Assembly (NCBI RefSeq): GCF_016909175.1
Contig: NZ_JAFBFI010000010.1
Coordinates: 1 to 64,000 of the forward strand
Reading direction: 5' to 3'
DNA length: 64,000 nucleotides
Origin: Peribacillus deserti
GTDB taxonomy: Bacteria > Bacillota > Bacilli > Bacillales > DSM-1321
This document shows positions 25,640-33,634 of this stretch, one piece after another. Numbering within the stretch: position 1 is the stretch's first letter; every line of letters begins with the position of its first letter. A program made the translations under genes and the position numbers. The notes under the pieces are model-generated. The model did not search any database. It was given only the letters and a program-made list of their open reading frames with translations, and was not told where the DNA came from.

Positions 25640-26419
25640 ATGAGTAGTAACTCATGGAGAAGACATGGCGATTCGTTTAAGAAAGATCATAAAGATCATT
25701 GTAATCATTGTCATGACAAAGGCTGTAATGGATGTAAAGACAAAGGAAAATCTTTATTTACAGAAATTGATGTAGATCAATCTACAAATGTAGACTTTAA
25801 CCACAATAATAAACATAATCATATGCACCACGGTAATATGCACCACGTTAAAGCCCCAGTGCATACTCTTGGCCAGGTTAAAGTTTGCACAGATGACGGG
25901 GATGATAAGGTTCTAGTTCAGGCAACTGTGGAATGGACACCGAGAGATCTTCCGGGTATTCCTGGTAATTTTGATTTAGTATCTGAACAAGAATTTGCTT
26001 TTCCAGTAGCAATAGAAGGTACCTTTACACTTTTCAGAAGTTGTGGACATGGTGATTTCGTTCCTATCTTTCAAACGAGAGATACTTCTCCTATCTGTGC
26101 AATACCTGGAGAGCTCGAAAGAGATGGCGGCGAATTTGAGTTTGAATTTGAAATAGAAGAGGATACTCCTCTGAGATTTAGCACAATCACTACAAGCTTC
26201 AACTTTGTAGATAAAAATCCTTGCTGTGGAGAAAATCGTTATTTCTTGACATTGGATCTACATTTCTGTCACGATCCTATTGTTGCTATTGAAAATTCTT
26301 CAACTGATATAATGCAGCCGTTTTCCACTCTATTTGATCCATTGAAAGCTAATATAGGATCGAAAGTACTAATTGCAATTGACATTGAAGACAAAGACAA
26401 AAAACACGGTCACAGCTAA
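25640..26419 (+). CDS. Unrecognised His/Cys-rich protein, probably spore-surface
   Basis: Protein of 259 residues that I do not recognise. Residues 10-35 are His/Cys/Lys-rich (HCNHCHDKGCNGCKDKGK), and residues 55-75 are His/Asn/Met-rich (HNNKHNHMHHGNMHHVK), both plausible metal or cross-link segments. The remainder looks beta-rich, with Cys at several positions (RSCGHGDF, SPICAIP, NPCCGENRYF, HFCHDP). There is no signal peptide. GGAGGAG precedes the ATG. The mix of His-rich head and Cys-rich beta domain resembles coat or appendage structural proteins, but no function is shown. Confidence 0.62.
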   Translation: MSSNSWRRHGDSFKKDHKDHCNHCHDKGCNGCKDKGKSLFTEIDVDQSTNVDFNHNNKHNHMHHGNMHHVKAPVHTLGQVKVCTDDGDDKVLVQATVEWTPRDLPGIPGNFDLVSEQEFAFPVAIEGTFTLFRSCGHGDFVPIFQTRDTSPICAIPGELERDGGEFEFEFEIEEDTPLRFSTITTSFNFVDKNPCCGENRYFLTLDLHFCHDPIVAIENSSTDIMQPFSTLFDPLKANIGSKVLIAIDIEDKDKKHGHS

Positions 26420-26443
26420 AATTAGGGTTATCCCTGGTTTTAC

Positions 26444-26477
26444 AGAGGAATAATGTACATTATTCCTCTTATTTTAA
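26444..26477 (+). terminator. Terminator of the His/Cys-rich gene
   Basis: AGAGGAATAATG/CATTATTCCTCT hairpin with a TATTTTA tail. Confidence 0.8.
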
Positions 26478-26487
26478 TTTATATAAT

Positions 26488-26522
26488 AAAAGGCATTCCA
26501 GTTTTGCTGGAGTGCCTTTTAT
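26488..26522 (-). terminator. Terminator of the yjcH-yjcG-yjcF group
   Basis: AAAAGGCA-TCCAG stem pairing with CTGGA-TGCCTTTT, just past the yjcF stop on the minus strand. Confidence 0.78.
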
Positions 26523-26527
26523 AATTT

Positions 26528-26950
26528 TTAAAGTATTTTTGCCATGCTTTTATGTGGAATCCCCGCATCCATAAACTCTTCTGAAGACACTTCATACCCC
26601 AGTTTTTCATAAAAAGGAATAGCGTGTGTCTGAGCATTGAGTTTTAATTTTGAAATTTCCTGCTGTTTCGCATATTCTTCGATTCCATCCATAATGGCTT
26701 TTCCAGCGCCTTTTTGGCGGGCAGAGGAGAGGACGCAGATTCTTTCGACCTTTCCGATTCCATCTAATATACGGAATCGTCCAGCACCGGCAGGTTTGTC
26801 ATTTATAAATAGAAGAAAATGAGTGGAATCCGCTTCGTATTGATCAATCTCTTCCTCTAATGGTACATTCTGTTCTTCCACAAAAACTTCTTTGCGGACT
26901 GAGTAGGCTTGCTGCAATTCTTGTTCTGTTTCAACTGCTTTTACTTTCAC
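26528..26950 (-). CDS. yjcF: GNAT-family N-acetyltransferase YjcF
   Basis: Acetyl-CoA-dependent acetyltransferase of 140 residues, one GNAT domain. The acetyl-CoA site is RICVLSSARQKGAGKAIMDG (motif A, residues about 70-89), with the closing motif B in AIPFYEKLGYE. The N-terminus VRKEVFVEEQNVPLEEEID is typical of the YjcF/ElaA-like group. The substrate is unknown. It lies three bases from yjcG on the same strand, as in B. subtilis. Confidence 0.9.
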   Translation of the reverse strand: MKVKAVETEQELQQAYSVRKEVFVEEQNVPLEEEIDQYEADSTHFLLFINDKPAGAGRFRILDGIGKVERICVLSSARQKGAGKAIMDGIEEYAKQQEISKLKLNAQTHAIPFYEKLGYEVSSEEFMDAGIPHKSMAKIL

Positions 26951-26953
26951 GAT

Positions 26954-27469
26954 TTATTGTTCCTTTCCAAGACGGAATGTTTCATATACAGTCCATGAAC
27001 CATTTTCAAGCTGATATAGCAGGTGGATACGGTCAATTTCTTCCTGATGGGTGATGTTAAGCATTTTAAGCTGATTTAACACATCAGAATGCTCATCGTC
27101 CGATAAGTTTTGTCCCAGAGTAATATGAGGAATAAAGGCATAATCAGGCGAATCATCAAAGAAATTATCATGTAGAGAACTATGCAGCCCTTCAATTGCC
27201 TCATTGGGTTCCACCTTTAAGTAAATAACATTATTTACAGGCTGAAAAGAGCTTACTTTTGTCACATTTAATTGAAAGGGCTTAAATTTCTTTGAAATGG
27301 AATCTAACTGTTCAGCGATCTCTTTTATTCTGTCGTCGGTCGCTTCGAATGCAGACTTAAGTGTTAAATGCGGAGGAATTAATGCATAATGTGAATCATA
27401 CCTTTTACGGTAAGAATTCACTAAATCTTGCAGCTTTTTCGAAGGAAAGATTACAACACCGTATTTCAT
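26954..27469 (-). CDS. yjcG: 2'-5' RNA ligase-like phosphoesterase YjcG
   Basis: 2H phosphoesterase superfamily protein of 171 residues. The two H-x-T/S motifs are present: [10 protein letters not shown] (about residues 32-41) and PHITLGQNL (about 113-121). Members open 2',3'-cyclic phosphates or ligate RNA ends; the natural substrate of YjcG is not known. GGGAGGTC precedes the ATG. Confidence 0.9.
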   Translation of the reverse strand: MKYGVVIFPSKKLQDLVNSYRKRYDSHYALIPPHLTLKSAFEATDDRIKEIAEQLDSISKKFKPFQLNVTKVSSFQPVNNVIYLKVEPNEAIEGLHSSLHDNFFDDSPDYAFIPHITLGQNLSDDEHSDVLNQLKMLNITHQEEIDRIHLLYQLENGSWTVYETFRLGKEQ

Positions 27470-27555
27470 TAAATGACCTCCCAGAAATAAATATCTATAG
27501 TTATATTATTATAACAAATTATTTGAATAATAAGCTAATTTAATGGAAATGTAAA

Positions 27556-28284
27556 TTAAATGCCTAAAGTATTAATCAATGCCCGCTTTAAGTCCTTCTG
27601 CCAGAACTTCCAGGTATGCTCTCCCTCAAATTCTTTATAGAAGAATGAAAAATTCCTCCGAGAAAGCAGTTTATTCAGTTTCCGGTTAGGTTCAATAAAA
27701 TTTTGTTTCTGCCCATCAGTTGTCGGTACATCTGTTTCCCTGATTCCAATAACATGGTATATATCAAGAAGAGAAGGATCTGCAAATTCCTCTGCTGCAA
27801 GCATCACTGTATCATTGACAAAGGGAGATTGCATAATCACATGTCCGAATGTGTGCGGATATTTCAACGCAGCCTGTAGAGCCACAGTTGCCCCTAATGA
27901 ATCTCCTATCAGAACACGGCCCTTTGCCATACTATAGGTAGGGAAAGATTGATCCAGGTAGGGAACAAGTTCGTGAGCGAGAAAGCGGATATAAGCACTT
28001 TGTTTGTCACCTTCTGGATGATATTTAGAACGGCGGTCATGGACGTTTTTATAAGGAATACCCACGATTATTATATTTTGAATTTCTTTTTGATATAGAA
28101 GTTCATCTGCCACACGGCCTATACGCCCAAGCTGAAAATAATCCCGGCCGTCCTGGGCAATGACCACTGTATATTTGTATAGTGGTGAAAAACTTTCTGG
28201 GAAATAAATTAATAATTCCATTTCTTCTTTAAGTGAGCTGCTATACAGCTTATAGTCTTTTATAGTTCCCTGAGGTGCAGGCAT
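27556..28284 (-). CDS. yjcH: Esterase-family alpha/beta hydrolase YjcH
   Basis: Putative serine esterase of the esterase D/Fes type, 242 residues, no signal peptide. The nucleophile elbow is LIGDSLGATVAL (Ser near 129), after the strand YTVVIAQDGRDYF. The catalytic His is likely in FEGEHTWKFW near the C-terminus. In iron systems such enzymes cut siderophore esters, but nothing nearby ties this copy to that task. AGGAGG precedes the ATG. Synteny with B. subtilis yjcH ends here. Confidence 0.85.
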   Translation of the reverse strand: MPAPQGTIKDYKLYSSSLKEEMELLIYFPESFSPLYKYTVVIAQDGRDYFQLGRIGRVADELLYQKEIQNIIIVGIPYKNVHDRRSKYHPEGDKQSAYIRFLAHELVPYLDQSFPTYSMAKGRVLIGDSLGATVALQAALKYPHTFGHVIMQSPFVNDTVMLAAEEFADPSLLDIYHVIGIRETDVPTTDGQKQNFIEPNRKLNKLLSRRNFSFFYKEFEGEHTWKFWQKDLKRALINTLGI

Positions 28285-28749
28285 AGAATCCTCCTAAAGC
28301 GTTATAGAGTGTGAATAAAGTTAATTTTATCTTATCATATCAAAGGGTTGTGTGCTTCTTTGTAAGGCATGATTGATTATAGATTCAATAAGGTAAAGAA
28401 TCTGTTTCCATGGTTCATAATAGCTTTTGAAGGATGCTTTTATAAATTAACTTTAAAAAAGAATAATTCATTTTATTAATAATTGAGGGGAAATAAGGTG
28501 AGTCCGACTATTCAGAAATTATTTCAGGATATACGTTTAGAAACAATAAAAATAATTAAGCGTAGAAGAAAGTGAAAAGAAGAGGTCCCGCGCAGGTTTT
28601 AACATACTATAGCTGGAATGCAGCACATAATGTTCTTGATCAATATCTACGGATTTTTTTAATATTATTGACGAAAATACCTCTTAACCCATAGAGAGTG
28701 AACGCAGCAGGTGTAGATCTATAAAGGCAGGTCGTTGGCCTTTATGGGT
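28285..28749. other. Gene-poor interval with one 25-codon frame
   Basis: Mostly AT-rich with no firm gene. A frame at 28498-28575 (GTG start, GAGGGGAAATAAG before it) would encode a basic 25-residue peptide ending KRRRK. It may be the remnant of a larger gene. The rest, to the end of the WYL-like gene, shows no recognised element. Confidence 0.35.
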
Positions 28750-28977
28750 TCAGTTAGCATGAAGTTTATAATTTTTTGATCGCACCGGACTGGCGGAAAG
28801 TATATTGCTCATTTTAAACGTTCTTTTTTGTCTCCTAAGGAAACAGAAAGCTTTTATATGAGTCCTTGAAATCGCTAAAACCTGAATTTTACGTTGTGAA
28901 AGGCAATGGTCATCCGCCATGTAAATGATTTCTACCGGATTATTTTCCTTTAAACAGCGTACTAAAATTCCATTCAT
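28750..28977 (-). CDS. Minimal WYL-like domain protein under SOS-type control
   Basis: Protein of 75 residues corresponding to the core of a WYL-like beta-barrel: VEIIYMADDHCLSQRKIQVLAI then IKAFCFLRRQKRTFKMSNILSASPV. WYL domains usually bind nucleic acid or ligands at the C-terminus of regulators; here there is no DNA-binding helix, so it is a stand-alone module. Similar stand-alone proteins occur in Bacillus next to yolD and uvrX SOS genes; neither is present here. GGAGGTAATT precedes the ATG, and two LexA-type boxes lie in the promoter. Confidence 0.7.
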   Translation of the reverse strand: MNGILVRCLKENNPVEIIYMADDHCLSQRKIQVLAISRTHIKAFCFLRRQKRTFKMSNILSASPVRSKNYKLHAN

Positions 28978-29014
28978 CCTAAATTACCTCCCATGCTTAA
29001 GATTTTATACATCT

Positions 29015-29064
29015 ATTATATACGAACATATGTTTTTATTCAACAAAAAAGGAATATATGTTCG
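29015..29064 (-). promoter_or_regulatory. Promoter with two LexA (DinR) boxes
   Basis: On the minus strand TTGAAT and TATAAT are separated by exactly 17 bases (plus-strand 29038-29043 and 29015-29020). Within the spacer sits CGAACATATGTTTT (plus-strand 29023-29036), and upstream is CGAACATATATTCC (29051-29064). Both fit the Bacillus SOS box CGAACnnnnGTTCG with one or two deviations. Confidence 0.72.
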
Positions 29065-29173
29065 TATATTTGTAAAGGTGTAATATTGGACAAAAGGTAT
29101 TATGAAATAATGAAATCAAAAAGGATTTGACTTTTAGTAAGGAATCCATATAATTAAATATATATTAATAAGC

Positions 29174-29245
29174 GATCTGATAGTTCAGCGGGAGAACACT
29201 ACCTTGACAGGGTAGGGGTCGGGGGTTCAAATCCCTCTCAGATCA
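29174..29245 (+). tRNA. tRNA-Val (anticodon GAC)
   Basis: A full cloverleaf: acceptor GATCTGA/TCAGATC, D stem GTTC/GAAC, anticodon stem CTACC/GGTAG with loop TTGACAG, and T stem GGGGG/CCCTC around TTCAAAT. The anticodon GAC reads valine GUC and GUU codons. The CCA end is not encoded. It stands alone rather than in a cluster, and a terminator follows. Confidence 0.95.
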
Positions 29246-29250
29246 TACTA

Positions 29251-29280
29251 AAAACCCTTGATAGTTCAAGGGTTTTTTCT
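29251..29280 (+). terminator. Terminator of tRNA-Val
   Basis: AAAACCCTTG/CAAGGGTTTT hairpin with a TTTTTTCTTTG tail, six bases after the tRNA. Confidence 0.85.
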
Positions 29281-29352
29281 TTGTGTATCAAAAAAAGAGT
29301 GGAGTAAGGCCACTCTAAGAAGATTACTTAAATTTAGTATTTCCTGAGGAAT

Positions 29353-29541
29353 TTATAATCTAAATCGTACGCTCGTTAATTCACGCGGGCACTCTTCAAA
29401 CCCGCCAATAGTAAGTCTACAGCGAAATAAAACTCTTAGAGTCAGCGTAAATTCCCCTGTTCCAACAACTCTTACACTGTTTCGATTATTAGGTCCTTGG
29501 ATTTGCGCATCACCTGAAATACGATTAAGTCTCCATTGATA
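29353..29541 (-). pseudogene. Orphan C-terminal coding fragment
   Basis: On the minus strand, 62 codons run to a stop at 29353 but have no start; a TAA cuts the frame at 29542. The residues look like real protein with an alternating strand pattern (GEFTLTLRVLFRCRLTIGG, then ECPRELTSVRFRL at the end). The parent family is not recognised. It is probably the remnant of a truncated gene lying just after the tRNA. Bases 29542-29819 hold nothing else I can support. Confidence 0.45.
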
Positions 29542-29819
29542 TTATGGTTTATGTACTTGTCCTATTAAAAAAAATTAATCTATTAAACCAAATGTGTTTT
29601 GCACTATAGGTCATCACATTTACAATTTTAACAATTGTATAAGCTTTATAATATTTTCCCGTTTTCTTTCTATTTTTTCTGCTAGACTGGCTCAGTACTA
29701 TATAAGTTTTCCCATTTTGACTAATAGTGGTGCAATCATACAAATCTAATATTCATACGAATGTTAGAACGCGGAAAGAAATTTGTTGAAATAGTAAGGA
29801 CGAAAGCCTGTTTCAGTAA

Positions 29820-29860
29820 AAGCTCCAGTACTTATAAGAGAACTGGAGCTTCTTTTTTTG
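29820..29860 (+). terminator. Terminator-like hairpin upstream of the tre locus
   Basis: AAGCTCCAGT/ACTGGAGCTT stem followed by CTTTTTTTG. No intact plus-strand gene precedes it, so it may be a relic of a lost gene. Confidence 0.65.
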
Positions 29861-29924
29861 TGTTTAATTTTGGTATGATTTTCCTAGAGGAAATCTTTTC
29901 TTGAAATAATATTCATTTTTGACG

Positions 29925-30010
29925 TTGACAAACATGTATATACAGGATAAGATGAAAGCGTAAACAAAAAGCTTGTATATACAGGGAACGCTGGGTTGTA
30001 AGCGGAAACA
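29925..30010 (+). promoter_or_regulatory. treP promoter with two TreR operators and two cre sites
   Basis: TTGACA (29925-29930) and TAAGAT (29948-29953) are 17 bases apart. Two copies of TGTATATACA, the core of the tre operator TTGTATATACAA, lie at 29935-29944 (inside the spacer) and 29974-29983. Catabolite-response elements fit TGAAAGCGTAAACA (29953-29966) and TGTAAGCGGAAACA (29997-30010). This predicts repression by TreR without trehalose 6-phosphate and by CcpA when glucose is present. Confidence 0.85.
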
Positions 30011-30089
30011 CTTCCTGGGCATACAAAGCTATGAAAATATTAGAAAAGAAAGAATTGGACTATAGTCTAATTTACCAGGGGGTAAAGGA

Positions 30090-31523
30090 ATGAGTAAGTA
30101 TACAGATCCAGCTAAAGAGTTACTGGAACGCATTGGAGGAAAAGACAACGTTGCTGCAGTCACACATTGTGCAACAAGAATGCGTTTTGTTCTAAAAGAT
30201 CCAAAAAAAGCTAATATTGAAGAAGTAGAAGCGATCAAGCTTGTAAAGGGAACCTTTACGCAAGCAGGTCAATTCCAGGTTATCATTGGTAACGAGGTTT
30301 CTTCTTTTTATAACGAATTTGTCAAATATGCAGATATAGATGGTACATCAAAGGAAGAAGCAAAAGTGGCTGCTAAGCAGAACATGAACCTCTTGCAGCG
30401 AATGATTGCTCATCTTGCTGATATATTTACGCCATTAATTCCGGCGCTTGTAGTCGGAGGTCTAATTTTAGGCTTTAGAAATGTAATCGGTGACATAAAG
30501 ATGTTTGAAGACGGAACGAAGTCTCTCGTAGAGATTTCTCAGTTCTGGGCAGGTGTACATGCCTTTCTATGGTTAATTGGTGAAGCTGTTTTCCACTTCC
30601 TGCCTGTAGGTATTACATGGGCAATTACTAAGAAAATGGGAACTTCTCAGATTCTTGGTATCGTTCTTGGGATTACGCTTGTATCTCCTCAGCTTCTAAA
30701 TGCATATGGAGTAGCGGGGGCTAAAGATATACCAGTATGGGATTTTGGATTTGCACAGATTGAAATGATTGGATACCAGGCACAGGTTATTCCAGCTATT
30801 CTTGCAGGTCTTGTACTTGCTTTCTTAGAACGTAAACTGCGTGATATCGTTCCAAATGCTATTTCAATGATTGTAGTACCGTTCTTATCATTAATTCCAA
30901 CAGTGCTGATCGCACACACAGTTTTAGGACCTATCGGGTGGAAAATGGGCTCATTTATTTCTGATGTTGTGTACTCTGGTTTAACTTCATCATTCGGCTG
31001 GTTATTTGCAGCCATCTTTGGATTTGCATATGCGCCGCTTGTTATTACAGGTCTGCATCATATGACCAACGCTATTGATCTTCAGCTTATGAGTGAACTT
31101 GGTGGAACAAACCTGTGGCCAATGATCGCTTTATCAAATATTGCCCAGGGCTCTGCAGTACTTGCCATGATTTACATCAACAGAAAGAACGAAGAAGAAA
31201 AGCAAGTTTCAATCCCGGCTGCTATCTCTTGTTACCTTGGGGTCACAGAACCAGCCATGTTCGGTATCAACCTTAAATACGGATTCCCGTTCTTAGCAGC
31301 AATGGTTGGTTCACTGGCCGCAGCAGTTATTTCTGTAGGAAGCGATGTAATGGCTAACTCAATTGGTGTAGGCGGCCTGCCAGGTATCCTTTCCATTCAG
31401 CCTCAGCACATGGGAACATTCGCGATGGCAATGGTTGTGGCAATTGTTATCCCATTCATTCTGACAATCGTATTAGCAAAAACAAAAATGTCTAAAGTTA
31501 CTTTCAGCAAAAAAGCAGCTTAA
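30090..31523 (+). CDS. treP: PTS trehalose transporter subunit IIBC
   Basis: Phosphoenolpyruvate-dependent trehalose permease that imports trehalose as trehalose 6-phosphate. The IIB domain (residues about 5-85) carries the phosphorylated Cys in VTHCATRMRFVLKD. The IIC domain (about 100-470) has around ten helices, including the substrate motif GITEPAMFGIN-type segment LGVTEPAMFGINLKYGFPF. No IIA domain is present, as in B. subtilis TreP, which borrows IIA-Glc. TreR operators precede it. GGGGGT lies nine bases before the ATG. Confidence 0.9.
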   Translation: MSKYTDPAKELLERIGGKDNVAAVTHCATRMRFVLKDPKKANIEEVEAIKLVKGTFTQAGQFQVIIGNEVSSFYNEFVKYADIDGTSKEEAKVAAKQNMNLLQRMIAHLADIFTPLIPALVVGGLILGFRNVIGDIKMFEDGTKSLVEISQFWAGVHAFLWLIGEAVFHFLPVGITWAITKKMGTSQILGIVLGITLVSPQLLNAYGVAGAKDIPVWDFGFAQIEMIGYQAQVIPAILAGLVLAFLERKLRDIVPNAISMIVVPFLSLIPTVLIAHTVLGPIGWKMGSFISDVVYSGLTSSFGWLFAAIFGFAYAPLVITGLHHMTNAIDLQLMSELGGTNLWPMIALSNIAQGSAVLAMIYINRKNEEEKQVSIPAAISCYLGVTEPAMFGINLKYGFPFLAAMVGSLAAAVISVGSDVMANSIGVGGLPGILSIQPQHMGTFAMAMVVAIVIPFILTIVLAKTKMSKVTFSKKAA

Positions 31524-31533
31524 GCAAAAAAAG

Positions 31534-31562
31534 AAGGAGGGAGATTTTTCTCCCTCCTTTGT
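31534..31562 (+). terminator. Terminator between treP and treR
   Basis: AAGGAGGGAGA/TCTCCCTCCTT hairpin with a short T-rich tail, which would reduce read-through into treR. Confidence 0.75.
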
Positions 31563-31616
31563 TATTGCCGTCATTTCTCTAAATTGCATTTGGTAACGAA
31601 CGATGGGGGAATTAAT

Positions 31617-32333
31617 ATGACTACCAAATATTTAATGATTTTCAGTGAAATTGCTGAACAAATTGAAAGCGGTGCCATTTCAACTCATACTCTTTTACCC
31701 TCCGAGAACGAATTAAAGGACCGCTTTTGCACTTCAAGGGAAACAATAAGAAAGGCGTTAACTCTCTTATCACAAAAAGGCTATATCCAAAAAATAAGAG
31801 GAAAAGGATCTCTTGTAATCGATAGAAGCAAATTTGATTTTCCTGTTTCAGGCTTAGTCAGTTTTAAAGAACTTGCAGAGAAAATAGGCAGCAGACCGAG
31901 AACAATAGTAAATGAGCTGTCATTGTTAAAACCTGAGGGCTATATTAAACAGCAGCTGCAATTATCCAATAAAGACTCTGTTTGGAAAATAATGAGAACA
32001 AGAGAGATTGGCGGAAAGAAGATAATTTTAGATAAGGATTATCTCAATAAGAAATATGTTCCGGAATTAACAAAAGAAATCTGTGAAGATTCTATTTTTG
32101 ATTATCTCGAGAAAGAGTTAAACCTCTCAATAAGCTTTGCTAAAAAAGAAATTCTTGTGGAAGAACCATCCATAGAGGATCGAGAGCTGCTGGATTTAGA
32201 GGGATTTCACAATGTAGTTGTTATCAAAAACTATGTATATTTAGATGATGCCTCACTTTTCCAATACACAGAATCAAGGCATAGACCCGATAAATTTAGA
32301 TTTGTTGACTTCGCTCGCAGATCCCATGTATAG
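31617..32333 (+). CDS. treR: Trehalose operon repressor TreR (GntR family)
   Basis: GntR/HutC-type repressor of 238 residues. The winged helix-turn-helix is at residues 5-70 (LLPSENELKDRFCTSRETIRKALTLL), and the UTRA ligand domain spans about 90-235. The usual TreR ligand is trehalose 6-phosphate. Two matching operators lie before treP. ATG 31617 has a GGGGG ribosome site; an upstream ATG would add eleven residues. It directly follows treP, so the phospho-alpha-glucosidase gene treA normally found between them is missing. Confidence 0.9.
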   Translation: MTTKYLMIFSEIAEQIESGAISTHTLLPSENELKDRFCTSRETIRKALTLLSQKGYIQKIRGKGSLVIDRSKFDFPVSGLVSFKELAEKIGSRPRTIVNELSLLKPEGYIKQQLQLSNKDSVWKIMRTREIGGKKIILDKDYLNKKYVPELTKEICEDSIFDYLEKELNLSISFAKKEILVEEPSIEDRELLDLEGFHNVVVIKNYVYLDDASLFQYTESRHRPDKFRFVDFARRSHV

Positions 32334-32382
32334 AAGCAGCTACAATACCTGTTAATAAATTATCGAATGTAATTAAGAATGC

Positions 32383-32417
32383 AAAAGAGCCTTTTATTAG
32401 CAAAAAGGCTCTTTTTT
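32383..32417 (+). terminator. Terminator of treR
   Basis: AAAAGAGCCTTTT pairing with AAAAAGGCTCTTTT and a T-rich tail. Confidence 0.8.
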
Positions 32418-32463
32418 AATACTGTTTTTTATCTATCACTAGCATCAAACAGCATTAAAAAAA

Positions 32464-32664
32464 TTAATGCTTGTTACAAGAACATCTGTTGTGGTGGTCA
32501 TGCTTGCATTTATGACATCCATCATGATGAATAGGCTTGCTAGAGTGGCATTTATGTTTACCACCTTCTATACATTTGCGAAAACAGTGTCTAAAACTAT
32601 GATGGTTTGTCAGTGAAGGCTCATGACATTTCGCCCAGCAGAATCCAAAGTTATTATTACTCAT
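32464..32664 (-). CDS. Small Cys/His-rich spore-type protein
   Basis: Protein of 66 residues with about a third Cys and His: CWAKCHEPS, HCFRKCIEGGKHKCHSS, DGCHKCKHDHH and a terminal CSCNKH. No family recognised. ATG 32664 has AAAAGGAGGT in front; an upstream ATG is unlikely because of poor context. A perfect sigma-K -10 lies 22 bases upstream, and the composition is like that of cross-linked coat proteins. A metal-binding role is equally possible. Confidence 0.7.
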   Translation of the reverse strand: MSNNNFGFCWAKCHEPSLTNHHSFRHCFRKCIEGGKHKCHSSKPIHHDGCHKCKHDHHNRCSCNKH

Positions 32665-32685
32665 CTTCCAACCTCCTTTTACTAG

Positions 32686-32694
32686 TATCCTATG
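32686..32694 (-). promoter_or_regulatory. Candidate sigma-K -10 of the Cys/His-rich gene
   Basis: On the minus strand CATAGGATA matches CATAnnnTA exactly, at the right distance from the start codon; no AC is found at the ideal -35 position. Confidence 0.5.
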
Positions 32695-32926
32695 AAAATA
32701 TATATAAATAGAGAGGGCTAAGTTCTCTGTAAAAAAGCCTTTTTTTATCATATACGGTTAAAAGTTTGCCATTTAAAAGCTTCTTTCATTTAGAATCAGA
32801 GTTGAAATTTTAAAGTGGAGGAACTTAGGGGTGAGAAGATCGTATGAGGCATATGGAAGAGACTGGTCGCAGCTTATAATAAGGTAGAGGATTACTAGAA
32901 GAATTATTTAGAAGATAGTATCAAAC

Positions 32927-32960
32927 AAAAAACCGGCCCATTTATCTGAGCCGGTTTTTC
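32927..32960 (-). terminator. Terminator of glnQHMP
   Basis: AAAAACCGGC/GCCGGTTTTT stem followed by T on the minus strand, touching the end of the last permease gene. Confidence 0.85.
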
Positions 32961-33622
32961 TAACTTTGCCTTAGTTCTAATCTTCGGGCAACTAGTGACA
33001 AAGCATAATTAACAATAAAGTACATGAACGCTACAAGTACAAAAACAGGTATCACATAAGAACCTTTTTGAGCGTAAATAATTTGGCCGTTGTGCAGTAA
33101 ATCCGGAAGAGCAATGACTACAGCGAGCGATGTATCTTTAAGCAAAGAGATGAATTGGCTGACAATGGGCGGAACCATTCTCCTCAGAGCCTGAGGCATA
33201 ACGATATAGCGTAATGTCTGAATGTAATTTAAGCCAGAAGAACGTCCTGCTTCGATTTGTCCCTTTTCAATGGAGTTGAGTCCGCTGCGGATGATTTCTG
33301 AAAGCATGGCAGACTCAAAAACAGTAAGGGCCGCAATGGCTGCTGTTGTAATTTCCATTTCAATTCCGATTTCGGGCAATGCAAAATAGGTGAAGAAGAT
33401 AATAAGCAGCAATGGAAGGTTCCGGATCGTCTCAACAATAATGGCAAGTATGTGCGATACAACAGGAATCTTTGCATACCTTAAAGTCCCCACAATGCCG
33501 CCGATAATGAAGCTGAGTACAATGGAGATGGCAGCAACCTTTAAGGTGACCCAAAAGCCCTCAAGTAAAAATTTGAAATGATCAAGTGTATATACTTCAA
33601 TGAACGGTGCTAAAAAATCCAT
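32960..33622 (-). CDS. glnP: Glutamine ABC transporter permease GlnP
   Basis: Polar amino-acid ABC permease of 220 residues (HisM/GlnP type) with five predicted helices. The EAA loop that contacts the ATPase is EAGRSSGLNYIQTLRYIVMPQALRRMVPP (about residues 130-158). The order here, ATPase-binding protein-permease-permease, equals B. subtilis glnQ-glnH-glnM-glnP. Substrate assignment to glutamine (or glutamate) rests on that order and general similarity. Confidence 0.85.
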   Translation of the reverse strand: MDFLAPFIEVYTLDHFKFLLEGFWVTLKVAAISIVLSFIIGGIVGTLRYAKIPVVSHILAIIVETIRNLPLLLIIFFTYFALPEIGIEMEITTAAIAALTVFESAMLSEIIRSGLNSIEKGQIEAGRSSGLNYIQTLRYIVMPQALRRMVPPIVSQFISLLKDTSLAVVIALPDLLHNGQIIYAQKGSYVIPVFVLVAFMYFIVNYALSLVARRLELRQS

Positions 33623-33634
33623 CTAGGCACCTCC

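Noticed and set aside
29549-29743. A 64-codon minus-strand frame just upstream of the coding remnant
   Set aside because: No ribosome site and basic AT-driven composition; it does not join the remnant by a single plausible frameshift.
32832-32890. An 18-codon GTG frame with GGAGG nearby
   Set aside because: Very short, spacing poor and no other evidence.
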